Positions 36,420 to 47,727 of a DNA stretch of 64,000 nt are shown piece after piece. Origin of the DNA: Podocnemis expansa (taxonomy: Eukaryota; Chordata; Testudines; Podocnemididae); the NCBI GenBank assembly GCA_007922195.1, contig ML681995.1, positions 11,998,056 to 12,062,055 of the forward strand. Reading direction: 5' to 3'. Numbering within the stretch: position 1 is the stretch's first letter; every line of letters starts with the position of its first letter. The translations under genes and the position numbers were made by a program. The notes under the pieces are model-generated. The model saw nothing but the letters and a program-made list of their open reading frames with translations. It did no database searches and was not told the DNA's origin.

Positions 36420-37532
36420 TTTCTTGACAAACACTTAGAGGAAAATAAAGTGATCAGGAACAGTCAGCATGGATTTACCAAGGGTAAATCATGCCTGACC
36501 AATCTCATTTCCTTCTGTGATCAGATGACTGGCTTTCTGGCTGCAGGAAGAACCATTGATGTGATATACCTTGATTTTAGCAAGGCTTTTGATACAGTTT
36601 CCCACAGCATTCTCATTGGCAAATTAACGAAGTATGGGTTGGATAGGTGGACTATAAGGTGGATAGAAAACTGGCTAGATCAACGGTTTCAGCGTGTAGG
36701 AATCAATGGTTCCATGTCTAGCTGGCAACCAGTAACGAGTGGTGTGCCCTGGGGGTCGGTCCTGGGGCCGGTTCTGTTCAACATTTTCATCAATGATCTG
36801 GATGATGGAATAGACTGCATTCTCAGTAAGTTCGCGGATGACACCAAGCTGGGGGGAACAGTAGACACGTTGGAGGGCAAGGACAGGATTCAGGGAGACG
36901 TAGATAAATTGGAACAGTGGGCCAATAGAAATCTTATGAGCTTCAATAAGGACAAGTGTATAATCCTGCATGTGGGACGGAAAAACCCCATGCACTGCTA
37001 CAGGCTGGGAAACATTCAGCTAAGTAGCAGCAGTGTAGAAAAGGACCTGGGGGTCATGGTGGATGGGAAGCTGGATATGAGTCAGCAGTGTGCTCTTGCT
37101 GCCAAAAAGGCCAATGGCATACTGGGTTGCATCAAAAGAAGTGTTACCAGCAGATCAAGGGATGTGATCATTCCCCTCTATTTTGCACTGGTGAGGCCAC
37201 ATCTAGAATACTGTGTTCAGTTTTGGGCTCCCCACTACAAAAAGGACAGGGACATGCTAGAGGGAGTTCAGCGGAGGGCAACCAAAATGATTAAAGGGCT
37301 GGAGCACAAGCCCTATGAAGAAAGACTGAAAGCATTAGGCTTATTTAGTCTGCAGAAGAGAAGATTGAGGGGGGATTTGATAGCAACCTTCAACTACTTG
37401 AAGGGATGCTCGAAGGAGGATGGAGCTCGACTATTCTCGGTAGTAACAGAGGACAGAACGAGGAGCAATGGTCTCAAGTTACAGTTAGGGAGGTTGAGGC
37501 TAGATATTAGGAAAACCTTTTTTACTAGGTGA
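36420..37532 (+). pseudogene. CR1 reverse transcriptase, C-terminal ~370 codons uninterrupted
   Basis: The frame is open from before 36420 to a TGA at 37530-37532. Counting from GTG at 36450 (360 codons), it contains [14 protein letters not shown] (6-19), [11 protein letters not shown] (42-52, first catalytic Asp), [11 protein letters not shown] (97-107), NDLDD (115-119), FADDT (128-132, the catalytic FADD box), then the thumb and C-terminal region ending in [10 protein letters not shown]. This is the palm-to-C-terminus part of CR1 ORF2. The box normally read as GVPQGS has Trp instead of Gln at 101, which probably weakens the enzyme. Fingers and endonuclease domains are missing from this continuous piece, so it is called a pseudogene despite its clean frame; the good preservation marks it as one of the younger CR1 copies here. 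Confidence 0.9.
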
Positions 37533-37718
37533 GTGGTGAAGCATTGGAATGAGCTGCCGAGGGAGGTGGTGGAGTCTCCATCTTTGGAGGTGTTTAAGGC
37601 CCGGCTGGACAAAACCATGAGTGGGATGGTTTAGTGGGAGTGGTCCTGCCACTGGCAGGGGGTTGGACTAGATGACCTCATGAGGTCCCTTCCAACCCTA
37701 TGATTCTATGATTCTATG
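37533..37718 (+). mobile_element. CR1 3' untranslated region and tail
   Basis: Follows the reverse transcriptase stop and ends in two ATTCTATG units (about 37703-37718), the recognition tail that CR1 uses for priming. This marks the true 3' end of the copy. Confidence 0.9.
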
Positions 37719-38459
37719 AAAATCATGGCAAAATTGGCATGACATTTACTGAAAACCAGGAAAGACACACATTTCTTTTAGTTTCATAACTGCTCTTGCA
37801 GATGGCCTTAGATATCCTCATTCCAGTAATGAAGTAGAGACTGCTTCTGTTCATTCTCTCTTTCTTTCTTTCACATTGGCTGCCCCCCTCCCCACCCCCC
37901 CAAATCCACTGAAACATTTTTGGCTGGAAGAATGAGTTGCTGATTAAATAAACATTTTTGCTGAAAATTTTCCCACTTGAGTCAATCTTTCAGGTTTTAA
38001 TTCTAATTTGGATATCGTTAGGGAAAGGGAGGTTCTCTGGAGCAGGACTGCTGGCATGTGGGAGGTTCCCTCTGTAGCTGGATACAGCTGGAAGGATCAA
38101 TGAAGGCAAAAATGTCTCCTTTCACAACTACATATAGAAGTGGGTTATCTGTCCTGAGGCTGGTCACTTTTGGAGTTTTAGGGGGAGAGGCTGTGTGTGA
38201 CACACACCAGAGGATAGCTGGAAAGGAGAAGGGGAATGTTTCCTTCTCCGTGGCTGGATAAATGAGGATGCTTGGGGGAAGTCAGGAATGTAAGTGAGGA
38301 TCAGAGTGTAGTTGGTGCTGCTGGAACATTGGTGAGGTGTTTGGTCCTGTCATGGCAGGATTCCTCTCTCTACCCAGTTAATGGCTAGATATTGTTGTTG
38401 GGAAGGAAATTTCAAATGCGTGCATGGGAATATGACCTGGGAACATATATTCTGATCAT
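37719..38459. other. No recognised gene
   Basis: Mixed composition. No exon or transposon recognised. The last 8 bp are the target-site duplication of the next element. Confidence 0.5.
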
Positions 38460-39217
38460 CAGGGCTGGATTAAAACATGCTGAGGTCCTAAGCTATTTCA
38501 AGATTCAGAGGCCCCATACCATAAAAAAAAAGAGAAAAAAAGTGTATTACATTATAAAAGAAAGGGTAATGAAAAAATAAATGATAAACGTTATATTTGC
38601 ACATATACATAGCAGGAGTGTAACCAGCCCCTGATTTCTGGTCAGCCCCTGAAAGTGGAGGGTGGGCTCAGCCATGGGGCAGCTTCCAGCACATGACCAG
38701 AAGCTGCCCACCTCAGGGAGTGGGAGAAACATTGCTCTTGCAACAGTGCAAACTTTGCTGCCATAGCTGGAAATGGGGCAGAGGCACCAGCACCAGTGCG
38801 TCAGATCCGCTCACGCAACAGCTGTGCCTCTGCTCCACTCAAGGCCACTGGGTCCCACAGCCACAAGTGGAGCAGAAGCATCAACACTGGTTCCCCTGCC
38901 CCACTCACAGCAGGGTCTGCTGGCTTTTGGGTGACCACGCAGCTACAGTGGAGAAATTCACAACACTGCCAGGCACTAAGAGCAGGCCTGATGGCAAAGT
39001 GGGTGGGCCTCAGCCCACCCATGGCTACACCCCAATACACAGGCAAAGATGCTATGAAAATCACCTAAATAAAACATGCACCTTGCAAAAAGCATTATTT
39101 GCATTATCAGATACCTTATGATAAATACTCTTAGCTATATCCTACATATTTAGAGGCCCCTCATAATGTGAGGCCCTAAGCCAGGGCTTATTTGGCTTGT
39201 GCCTAAATCCAGCATTG
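38460..39217. mobile_element. hAT-like element (CAGGGCTGGATTAA ends)
   Basis: Left end CAGGGCTGGATTAA; right end is the complement of CAATGCTGGATTTA. Flanks CTGATCAT (38452-38459) and CTGGTCAT (39218-39225) are an 8-bp duplication with 7 of 8 bases kept. Subterminal phrases also pair (GCTGAGGTCCTAAGC on the left, GTGAGGCCCTAAGCC on the right). No transposase. A second hAT element sits inside it at 38613-39036. Confidence 0.87.
38613..39036. mobile_element. Second hAT-like element nested inside the first
   Basis: Left end CAGGAGTGTAACCAGCC; right end is the complement of TGGGGTGTAGCCATGG. Flanks ATACATAG (38605-38612) and ATACACAG (39037-39044) are an 8-bp duplication with 7 of 8 matching. 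The 142-codon frame at 38693-39121 runs across its right border and is not a gene. Confidence 0.8.
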
Positions 39218-39225
39218 CTGGTCAT

Positions 39226-39540
39226 GACAGCAGTTGTACTACATGCTCATGTGAGGTTGTGGGGTCATGCCGGTACACAACTTGGCAGTGTTACTGGAAT
39301 GAAATCCTCAGGGTTAAGCACACAGCTATAGGAGTCCATGATTCTGCTCTGATAGAACTAAATTTTGTATTTAACTCCTCACTGGAAGTCAGAACGTAAC
39401 CCCCTTACTTTTATTGATTAGTACCTTACTTTATCAATAGCCCCACTGAACCATTGTGAATACTGGTGATAGAGTCTGTTTCCATATGCCTTTGAAATGT
39501 GTTTCATGCTATGAATTGGAGGGACGGAAAGCAAAGTCTA
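39226..39540. other. No recognised feature
   Basis: About 315 bp of mixed sequence between two hAT elements; nothing recognised. Confidence 0.5.
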
Positions 39541-39826
39541 CAGGGGTCTCAAACTTGTAGCCTGCAGGACGCATGCAGCCCCTAAAGTTATTTCCTGCAG
39601 CCTGCAATGACACTTAGAATTTCTCAGATAATTGATAATGCAAAATTTAAAGTGTGACTCTGCCTTCTTGATTATACCCCCATCATGAAAAGGAATAATT
39701 CTTACTTACTTACTCTTGGCATAGGTATGCTACTCTTCATTTTTTCATTTTGACTATACTTTGCATTGTTATATGAAAAGGTTTCAGTAGTGTGGCCCTC
39801 ATGGTCATATGAGTTTGAGGCCCCTG
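39541..39826 (+). mobile_element. hAT-Charlie-like MITE (CAGGGGTCTCAAAC)
   Basis: Left end CAGGGGTCTCAAACTTG; right end is the complement of CAGGGGCCTCAAACTC. The flanks share TCTAC but not a clean 8 bp. One of four copies in this window; internal phrase GAAAAGGTTTCAGTAGTGTGGCC (39776-39798) is shared with the 63122 copy. Confidence 0.8.
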
Positions 39827-40429
39827 CTCTACATTATTGTTAAGAAAATATATTTAAAAATATGTGGCAAGACAACTTCTTATTTGCTACCCACACCAAC
39901 ACATGTTTCAGTCAGACTATTCACAGCGGCTAGTAACTGATGACTGAGGGAAATGTAGAAAACAATCCATCATGCATTTTGCCAATTCTTAGTGTTGTGC
40001 AGGAGAAACATTTCCATCTTAACCCTTCAAACCCTGAGCTACGAGAGTACATTGCACTTATTTCAGCTTACCTGATTAAAATATTGTTTGTGGTCATAAA
40101 ATGTTCATATCCTCCTCAGTTCCAGGCACAGAATTTGATTTTATGATCTCAAGCAATAGAGGTCCACTAAGTGCTTTAAAAAGAAGTATTTCCCTTTTAT
40201 ATGATCTAAATTTACTAAGCATTAATTTTACCTCCTACCCATTGTTCTTATAAGATAGAATAGAAAGGGACAGATTCATTTTCACAATACCTTTCACATT
40301 TTGAAATATCAGCAGTCTCATAGAAACAGGTTTTACACAGCTGTAACCCCACTGAATGCAATCGAATTACACCAGTGTGAGATCAGGAGCAGGTCCCACA
40401 TTTGTGCTAACTCCTTTGCAGGTTAAATA
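39827..40429. other. No recognised gene
   Basis: AT-rich. The segment 40325-40400 (CAATCGAATTACACCAGTGT) belongs to the old dispersed CCATTGACTTCAATGG-type repeat. Confidence 0.45.
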
Positions 40430-41160
40430 TTCCTAGTTTCAACAGCTTCTTATCAGAGTAAATCTTGCCCATCTTTAGTGCTTTTCCAGGGCATTTGCTG
40501 TTGGTATCAGCATATTCCTTATGCGTAGAGGGGAAAAAAAGCTATGTAAAGTATTTCAGATGGGGATGCACTATTAATTGGTATATTGTCATTGCACCAG
40601 CTTCCTTAATATCCCTTTTAAAATATACCTAACTATCCTATTTGCTGTTTTAAAATATTATTCAATGACTGAAGTTTGCTGTAGCTAACTGGGAAGAGAT
40701 TTCATTGAGTTACCCAAATTAGTGATTTCTCCAAAGGATCAGTCACGTTCAGACTCATCAGGATCTCTAAAAAAACCTGAGACTACCGGTAACTGTACAA
40801 TGCTCATTTCTTACACATATAGCAGTTGAATTTTATCTGTCTTTTTGACACCATGCTTCTAAGGTTTTTGACACTATCCAGAGTTTCAAAAAATTCTCCA
40901 TAATTTTTACTGATCCAAACAGCTAAGGATCAACAGCAAATTTCACCAACTTGCTCTCCACTTCCTCTTCCAAATCATTCATAAATACATTAAAATAAAT
41001 AATTCTAATAATACATTAACACTTCTCCACTTTGAGGTGCAGCCATCAACAATGACTTCTTTTCCTATCACTAAACTAGTTTTAGTCCAACAGAATTCTG
41101 TCATTTACCCTGATTTTTGAAAATTCGAATAAATTGTAATCAGTAAATCTCTTTTATCTC
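40430..41160 (-). mobile_element. Ancient CR1/L3-like LINE remnant
   Basis: Minus-strand resemblance to the CR1 reverse transcriptase region: TATCCTATTTGCTGTTTTAA (40636), GCAAATTTCACCAACTTGCT and CTTCCAAATCATTCATAAAT (40938-40985) correspond in order to well-known CR1 phrases. Highly diverged; borders approximate. Confidence 0.55.
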
Positions 41161-41496
41161 CTCTTTTAAATTATACAAAAAAAAACTCTGGCAGGTTTGA
41201 GAGACAAGGTTTTTTTTTCCCCTTTAGAAGCTACTCTGAAGTTAAATATTCTCTGTACTGTTCTCCAACTGCATGTGCAACTCTATTAGTGAGAGCTGAG
41301 TGTATGGATCAAGGTCATCATTTTGATCCTAGAGCATAAATACTCTCCCATACTTACCCTCCCTAAATTCACTCAATTTCTGACTATTTCACAAAGTAGC
41401 ATATTGCTTACTTAGTCTTGCTAATCTGGAGATGTCCAGATTTGAAGATGACATTTTTTTTTACGAATGGCAAGAAACGGCATCATCTGAATTAGA

Positions 41497-42078
41497 AATA
41501 AACAAGGAGTCTGGTGGCACTTTTATAGACTAACAAATTTATTTATCACATGAGCTTTCATGGGAGAAAACCTCACTTAGACTCCCTTGAAAGCTCATGT
41601 GATAAATAAATTCGTTAGTCTTTAAGGCTATGTCTAAATTAGGCAAAGTTAGTTTGAACTTGTTAGTCTGAACTAAGTTCGAGGTGAGTTTGAACTAAGC
41701 TCGAACATATTAGTTCGAATTAGCAACATGGACTAGTTCAAACTAACATTAGTTCAAACTAGTCCAGTTTGTTAGTTCAAACTAACTGCCCTTAGTTCAA
41801 ATTTATGAAGTTCAAACTAAGGTTTGGTCCTGGTCTCCACTGTACTTAGTTTGAAGTAACCAGTGGTAGTTGTTAGTTCAAACTAAGCATTCATTAGTTC
41901 GAACTAAGGAATTCCTTTGTTCAAACTAATGAAAGCCTGATGTAGACAGGGAAAAAGTTAGTTCAAATTAAGCCTCCTTAATTTGAACTAACTTGCCAGT
42001 GTACATAGAGACTAAAAGTGCCACCAGACTCCTTGTTTGTTTTGCTGCACTAGATAAACACAGCTACCCCTTTGGAAC
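41497..42078. mobile_element. Foldback repeat (CATGAGCTTTC family) with nested MITE
   Basis: Flanked by CTGAATTAGA on both sides (41487-41496 and 42079-42088), an exact 10-bp duplication. It opens with ACAAGGAGTCTGGTGGCACT and near its other end has the complement AGTGCCACCAGACTCCTTGT, with inner complementary arms CACATGAGCTTTCATGGGAG / AAGCTCATGTG. One end extends asymmetrically to GCTACCCCTTTGGAAC. A MITE is inserted at 41626-42012. Sister copies lie at 54652-55368 and 60616-60884. Confidence 0.85.
41626..42012 (-). mobile_element. AGTTCGAACT-type MITE inserted in the foldback repeat
   Basis: Ends GGCTATGTCTAAATTAGG and CAGTGTACATAGAGAC with TAA duplicated on both sides (41623-41625, 42013-42015). 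The surrounding repeat (GTTAGTCTTTAA|AGTGCCACC in other copies) is interrupted precisely. Reverse orientation relative to 22909-23328, with which it shares GGAATTCCTT and the flanking TTAGTTCGAAC words. Confidence 0.85.
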
Positions 42079-42088
42079 CTGAATTAGA

Positions 42089-43544
42089 GGTAGCATCTCT
42101 GAAGGGAAAACAGCACTAATCTGAAGATCACAGGCCGCCCTGTATATTACAACAAACAAACAAATAAACAAACAAGCAAACCAAACTATGTCAAAAGAGC
42201 ATTAAGACTGCAAATCAAGCACCAAAAGTTTGGAAATGCCAGAATTGATACTGTCTGTTCAACCTTTTGCCTATGCTTTTTGATACAGTCTTTAATTTCC
42301 TTATCACACATATTTTTTCCACTAGACCCACAACTCATTCAATAGAAAGGATGGAAGCAGCAGATTAAAGAAGGGTACATAGGCTGAAGTCCTGGCTCCA
42401 CTACAATGGCAGTTTTACCATCAACTTCTCTATCGCCACTTCTTTAGTCACATTTTTATACTAGTGTTTTTCTGTGAAAATAAATGTATTCATTTCTACA
42501 ACTACCATGTAACCAATGCTAGACCTAATCAGCTCCTGTAAAGTGGCTTCATTTTCAAGTGAATTTACAAAATTGCATTATGACATTCTGCAAAGAAAGA
42601 CTGATTTACAATATATCATTATTTTGAAACAGTAACAAGAAAAATACTTAGATTCAGCTGGCCCGATTCTCATTCACATTAAGTTTCCTTTACACGACTA
42701 TGGCAGTGTGAAAAGGCCTTGAAATGGTAATTGTAATTTATGACCGTTTTAAGGCCCCTGCACACAGATTGCTGCTAGAGACTGGGCATAAAGGGGCCAT
42801 AGCATAAACGAGAACTAGACCCCAAAGTGCAGGAAAAGCTTGCATTGCTGCAAAATCAGTCTGGTTATAAATGCTGGGTGACAGAGATAGCAATAAAGCA
42901 GTCAAGGCAAGAAGCATGTGCCTCATGAAACTATTTGACAATTGCAATAAATGATGATAAATTGCGATGTAGAATAGCAGGTCCCTATGCTGCTGCTTTC
43001 AAAGATGTGTTTTTAAGGATAATTTTCCCTGAGCTTCATGCTCAGAGAAGAGCTGTTTTGACTGAATGCCGTACTTGACGAAAAATAATGTTGTTATTAC
43101 CTCATTAAAAGTGAGAATTGAAATTTATTCAGCTTTTAAGCAAAATATACCTCCCCGACGGCAATTTTTTTCTCTTGTTTCTATAAGAGTGTTCTTGTGA
43201 CCCAAGGTATATCTATAATGAGCTAGCTTGGAAAGCTTTTCTGTTTACTGCATTAAGTTTTTTAAGGTATCTATCTTCTCATAATAGCACAACTAGCAAA
43301 GCATTCCAAGCCCTCTCAAACTGAGGATGGACTGGCAAGGTTTTGTTCACAACAGGCTATGCAAGTTTAATCTCATTCTACAAACAGGGTGACCAGCCCT
43401 CTCCTCTCCTTTCCATTCTTTTATGTCATGTGATAAGCATGTATTTCTTTGAAGTAGATGTCATCATGTTCTGCAAGATATGGGGAATGAGCCCTAAAGT
43501 TATAGCTATAAACGTAACTCACATGAGCTGAGGAGAGGTAATAT
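42089..43544. other. No recognised gene
   Basis: AT-rich, with an (AAAC)n-like stretch at about 42153-42180. No exon recognised. Confidence 0.5.
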
Positions 43545-43780
43545 AGTTCAGGACATGGAGCAATAGGGTAGCACCTAGGACACATGGGTGCCAACCACCT
43601 GCTGTGTGACCTTAGGCAAGTCAGTTCACCTCTGGTTTCCCACCCATCCTTTCTGATTTATTTATTCAGATTGTAGACTCTTTGAGATCTGGACTGTCAT
43701 TTTACCATGTGTGTACACAGTACCTAGCGCAGTGGGGCCCAAATCCCAGTTGGAATCACCTAGTATTACTATAATATCAA
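43545..43780 (+). repeat. MIR/CORE-SINE-like repeat
   Basis: CACCTGCTGTGTGACCTTAG then GCAAGTCAGTTCACCTCTGG is the conserved SINE core. The downstream TTGTAGACTCTTTGAGATCT and GTACACAGTACCTAGCGCAG resemble an L2-type tail. Ancient amniote SINE. Confidence 0.75.
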
Positions 43781-44012
43781 TGATAAATTACTTGCAAAAG
43801 TAACTCCATTGACTTCAGTGGAAGTATTCACAAATAGTATTTGGCTCATAATAATTTTCTGCATTTGAACAGATCAGAGTTTTGTCTAGCTTGGTTCCTC
43901 TAGGAGCTACCATGGTACAAATAAAAACAGTGGAAGCTGTTTTTATACAGAAGTTGCAGAATTGTGCTCAGTTCTCATGCAACAACAATATACTCATGGT
44001 GTGTAAGATAGA

Positions 44013-44043
<31 letters not shown>

Positions 44044-45183
44044 GAAGATGGGTAAACTAAATCTGAGGCTTCAAAATTGTCTGTACTAACAAATGTACCT
44101 ATCCCATTTACTAGGGAACAATGAAACAATGTCATTGCTAGATGAAATAAAGAGAAAGTTAAACAAGTTTCTGCATGAAGTACACTCCAAAGTTAGCTCT
44201 GACATGATCATTTCTTTTCTCCACAGTACCATGTACACCAATCCTTCATGACAGAGCTGTAACTCTACAAAGTGAGGACTGAGATCATTTTCTTTTATCA
44301 GCCACAGTCATCCCCTAAGAAAGGACCCTCATTATAAAATTCCTGACAGGAAAAAAAAACTATTTCTGATGTAGAACTTGTCATAATAAACACTTCCTTT
44401 TCTCCTTCAGTGCATCCATTAGTCAGTCAGTAGAGAACAACAAAACAGCAGTCACTATTAGAAAGTACATATTTACTCCAGTACACCCCAATTACTTGGT
44501 CATAGATAGAAAAGGAAAGAACTACATTCTTTTTAAGTATCTTTGAACAGCAATGGTGGATGAAGTCTGACTTCTTAATGATTCACACTATATATTAAAA
44601 AAAACCAAGCTATACGGGAAGGGAAGTATTTAAGCCACATAAGCCAAGAGCAATTTAGGATATGAAAGTAAAATGTACATCTTTCATTATTAGCCTTAAT
44701 TTTATCACAGACCAAAACTACATTAAAATTACATCAAGTCAACACTCAGAGTCAACCCTCAAAAGTTCAAAAATGTCATAATTAAGATTGCCTTTGAAGC
44801 TTCATAAAATAAAGTGCACATTGGTGAGATGAGAGAGATTCTGTCTGATTCCAAATGTGCTGCAAAAGGATACCATTTAAATCTGGGGAATAATAACTTC
44901 CATGTAAATCTGCATGCTTTCTTGTAGAAATATGCCTATCTTTCTCCACCATGGGGCTCTCTATATCTCTTTCCTCTGCCATTACCTACGTCTTAATTAT
45001 AAAGCATGAAGTAGAATACAAAGTAGTTTGGGAGAGATATTCTCCTTGTGGCACATTGTAAATGTGTTAACATTTTGAAATTTCATTTTCAATTCTCTGG
45101 AGTTTTCCTAGTCCTGATTGCAGGCGAGGCGTTCTGTAAGGTAGCATGGGATCAGAGACAGCCTGGAGACAGACAGGCTAGAG
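43781..45183. other. No recognised gene
   Basis: A scrap of old repeat at 43800-43825 (ACTCCATTGACTTCAGTGG) and a GATA/GACA microsatellite; otherwise AT-rich with nothing recognised. Confidence 0.5.
44007..44043. repeat. GATA/GACA microsatellite
   Basis: Six GATA units followed by three GACA units. Confidence 0.92.
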
Positions 45184-45393
45184 CAGGGGTCTCAAACTCA
45201 AATCACCGTGAGGGCCGCATAAGGACTAGTACAGGGCCCAGTGAGGTCTAGTATGTTAGCCCAAGAGCCGCACCACTGAAACTTTTTCATGCAACAATAT
45301 TGCAAATATTGGTAATGATAGTGTCATTGTGGGCTGCGGGAAATAGCGTTAGGGGCCGCATGCAGCCCTCAGGCTGTGTCTTTGAGACCCCTG
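45184..45393 (-). mobile_element. hAT-Charlie-like MITE (CAGGGGTCTCAAAC)
   Basis: Left end CAGGGGTCTCAAACTC, right end the complement of CAGGGGTCTCAAAGAC. Flanks GCTAGAG and GCTATAG overlap the borders and suggest a TCTAGA-like target. Orientation opposite to the 63122 copy, as shown by GGCCGCATGCAGCCCTC near the right end. Confidence 0.82.
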
Positions 45394-46735
45394 CTATAGG
45401 GCACGTAGTGCATTTTTAGCACTCTGCTTAAACCAGAGCTGCAAGATGTGGTAGAGAAAAACACCAGCAGCTGGTCTATGCTAGCATCTCCATCATTGCT
45501 ACCACCTGTGGAGAAGTGTGCTAGCATAGACAAGATTTAACAGGCAGCCTCCTTTTGAATTAATTTCCAGAGGATCTTGGGTGCCGGGGACTTAACTGTA
45601 TCTTGGCTGATACTCAACTTATTGTAAGGGGACTGATAGCCCCTTACTGAAGCTGAGTGGGCTTTTTTGATAAATTGTGTTACTTTGAACTGTATATGGT
45701 GACTGGTGGGCCAGGAAAGCAGTCAGTACAGTCAGCACTCCAGAGTAGGGACACCGTAGCCCTGTGCTGGGGGACCACGATAAGATTGGGGGTTGATCCC
45801 CCAGGAATTCTGGGGTCCTTGTTGGGATTATTGGGCTCCTCTGCACTGAAGATTGGGAGGGGAGCCTTTGAGGTCAGGCAGGCCTCTGTGTAAAGGAAAT
45901 GGGAGCAAAGCTCCAGATCCTTTTGTTACCTACCTTCACCAGGGTGGCATACAAGCCTGGAAAGTTCCCCACAGTAGCGGGTCCATTTACCCACTTACCT
46001 TATCACAGTGAAAGATTTCTGGAAAGTTGTGCTGTGCCTTCTCATAAGCAAAGCCAGGTGTATCTATCAGAAGCTGGGTTTAAATTCTGCATGAAGGGCC
46101 CTGAATTCTGCAGCAATCAGGTGCAGCAGACTGGAAATTCTACCACATCTTCATGTAAATAAGCCTTCCCCTTTCTCCCCAGCCCGAAGGAACTGTCCTG
46201 CCTACCCTCTGGGGACCTCCAGCAGGAACCCGCCTTTCTTTGGGGCTTGCAGGAAAGGTGGGGGTCATAAGGGGATCAATACACAATGATGAAAAGACTT
46301 AAGAAGTATTTACAGTTATTGGATGAAGGGAGATAAAGACAATGACAGCTCTACGGAAATGGCTGCACCAACCAGCCCCCTCATCCCCATCTATGATTCA
46401 TGCACTTTGAAGTTAGTTGTACTAGACACTTTTCCAACCCATAGGGCCTAGTCCTGACCTGTGCTCCATGAGCAATTTGCCTATGTGGAGTGTTTGTATG
46501 CTGCCTGGTTGCGGGGTCTCTCTGGGATCCCTGCTGATCCATACCCTCTCCTATTCTCCAGCTCGTCCTGTCCCCTCATGCCCCTGCATTTTTGGATGTG
46601 TGTCTATCAGGTGTAAAGCTCCTTGGGCTCATGTCTCCTTTCTTGCTCAGCTGCACTTAATGTAGGAAGGGGTGTGTGTGCATTTTCCCTCTTCTCAGCT
46701 CTGCCTAGCTTTGGGGTTGTTGTAACTCATGCCTT
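45394..46735. other. Unclassified, moderately GC-rich sequence
   Basis: Short frames only (45657-45893, 45899-46162, 46468-46665). The run GGGGGTTGATCCCCCAGGAA at about 45788 is a small palindrome. LTR or internal retroelement origin is possible but not supported by paired ends. Confidence 0.4.
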
Positions 46736-46738
46736 TCA

Positions 46739-47245
46739 GGCTATGTCCACACGTACATCGTTATTTCAAAATAAGTTATTTCGAAATGAGTTATTTTGAA
46801 ATAAAGTCCTTATTTTGAAAAAAGTTAATTCGAATTAAGGGAAAAGCTCAAAGCGAAATAGCATGTCCAAATACAGGACTTGCTATTTCACTTTAGGAGA
46901 GGGGCACCATGGGAGGTGTGGCAACATGGCCCCCTCCCTGGGCCATGCCCCGACCCAATATAGGCTAAAAGGAAGGCACCCTAGGAAGGAGAAGGGCAAA
47001 AGTGTTATTTTGAAATAATGGTTATTTCGAAATAACATGTCCAACTGGCGTATTTTGAAATAACCATTTTGAAATAACAGCCGTTTCAATTTAAAGAAGG
47101 TTTAAGCTATTTTGAAATGATGGCTCTTATTTCGATATGATGGAGCCCATCATTTTGAAATACGAATATGTCGTGTGGACCTAATCTCTTTTATTTCGAA
47201 ATAACCAGTGTTATTTCGAAATAAAAGAGACATATGGACATACCC
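46739..47245 (+). mobile_element. TTTCGAAATAA-type MITE with exchanged core
   Basis: Termini GGCTATGTCCACACGTAC and ATATGGACATACCC, TCA duplicated on both sides (46736-46738, 47246-47248). The first ~105 bp and last ~240 bp match the 3655 family. Between them, about 46848-47005, sits a GC-richer segment bordered by AAATAGCATGTCCAAAT and GACTTGCTATTTC that is absent from the 3655 and 30029 copies. Confidence 0.85.
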
Positions 47246-47248
47246 TCA

Positions 47249-47558
47249 GAAATTTGCTCCAGGACTGGCAAGGTGGCAGCAGAGTCATCCTGCTCATTCT
47301 GCTCAGTCCCAGGAATCATCTTGAAAGATATTCCCTAGCAGCTGCATGGTGCTCTTTATGCTGCTGGAGAGGCATAAGGGCCTGCAGTGCAACAAAGCAT
47401 CTGACCCATTGCCTTTTAAGTTGTACACAAAACCCCTGGCATACTATAAAGAAGGAACGCTTCCCAGAGTGCAGTGGCCCAAGGGCAGCGCTGGTGGGAC
47501 CCACTTTGTCTGTGACTTAGTCCTCTCCCATGCAAGTTGTACCGTGGGCCATCTAAAT
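47249..47558. other. No recognised feature
   Basis: Short mixed sequence between two transposons. Overlapping frames at 47254-47597 on both strands have no motif. Confidence 0.5.
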
Positions 47559-47727
47559 CGGGGGTCTCAAACTCAAATCACCACAAGGGCCACATGAGGA
47601 CTAGTATGTTAGCCTGAGGGCCGCACCACTGAAACCTTTTCATACAACGATATTGCAAATATTGGTAATGACAGAGTCATTGTGGCCCCAGGAAATAACT
47701 TTAGGGGCCACATGTTTGAGACTCCTG
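47559..47727 (-). mobile_element. hAT-Charlie-like MITE, short copy
   Basis: Begins CGGGGGTCTCAAACTCAAAT, ends with the complement of CAGGAGTCTCAAACATG. Same internal sequence as 45184 (GCCGCACCACTGAAAC) with a deletion. Flanking duplication not clear. Confidence 0.78.
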
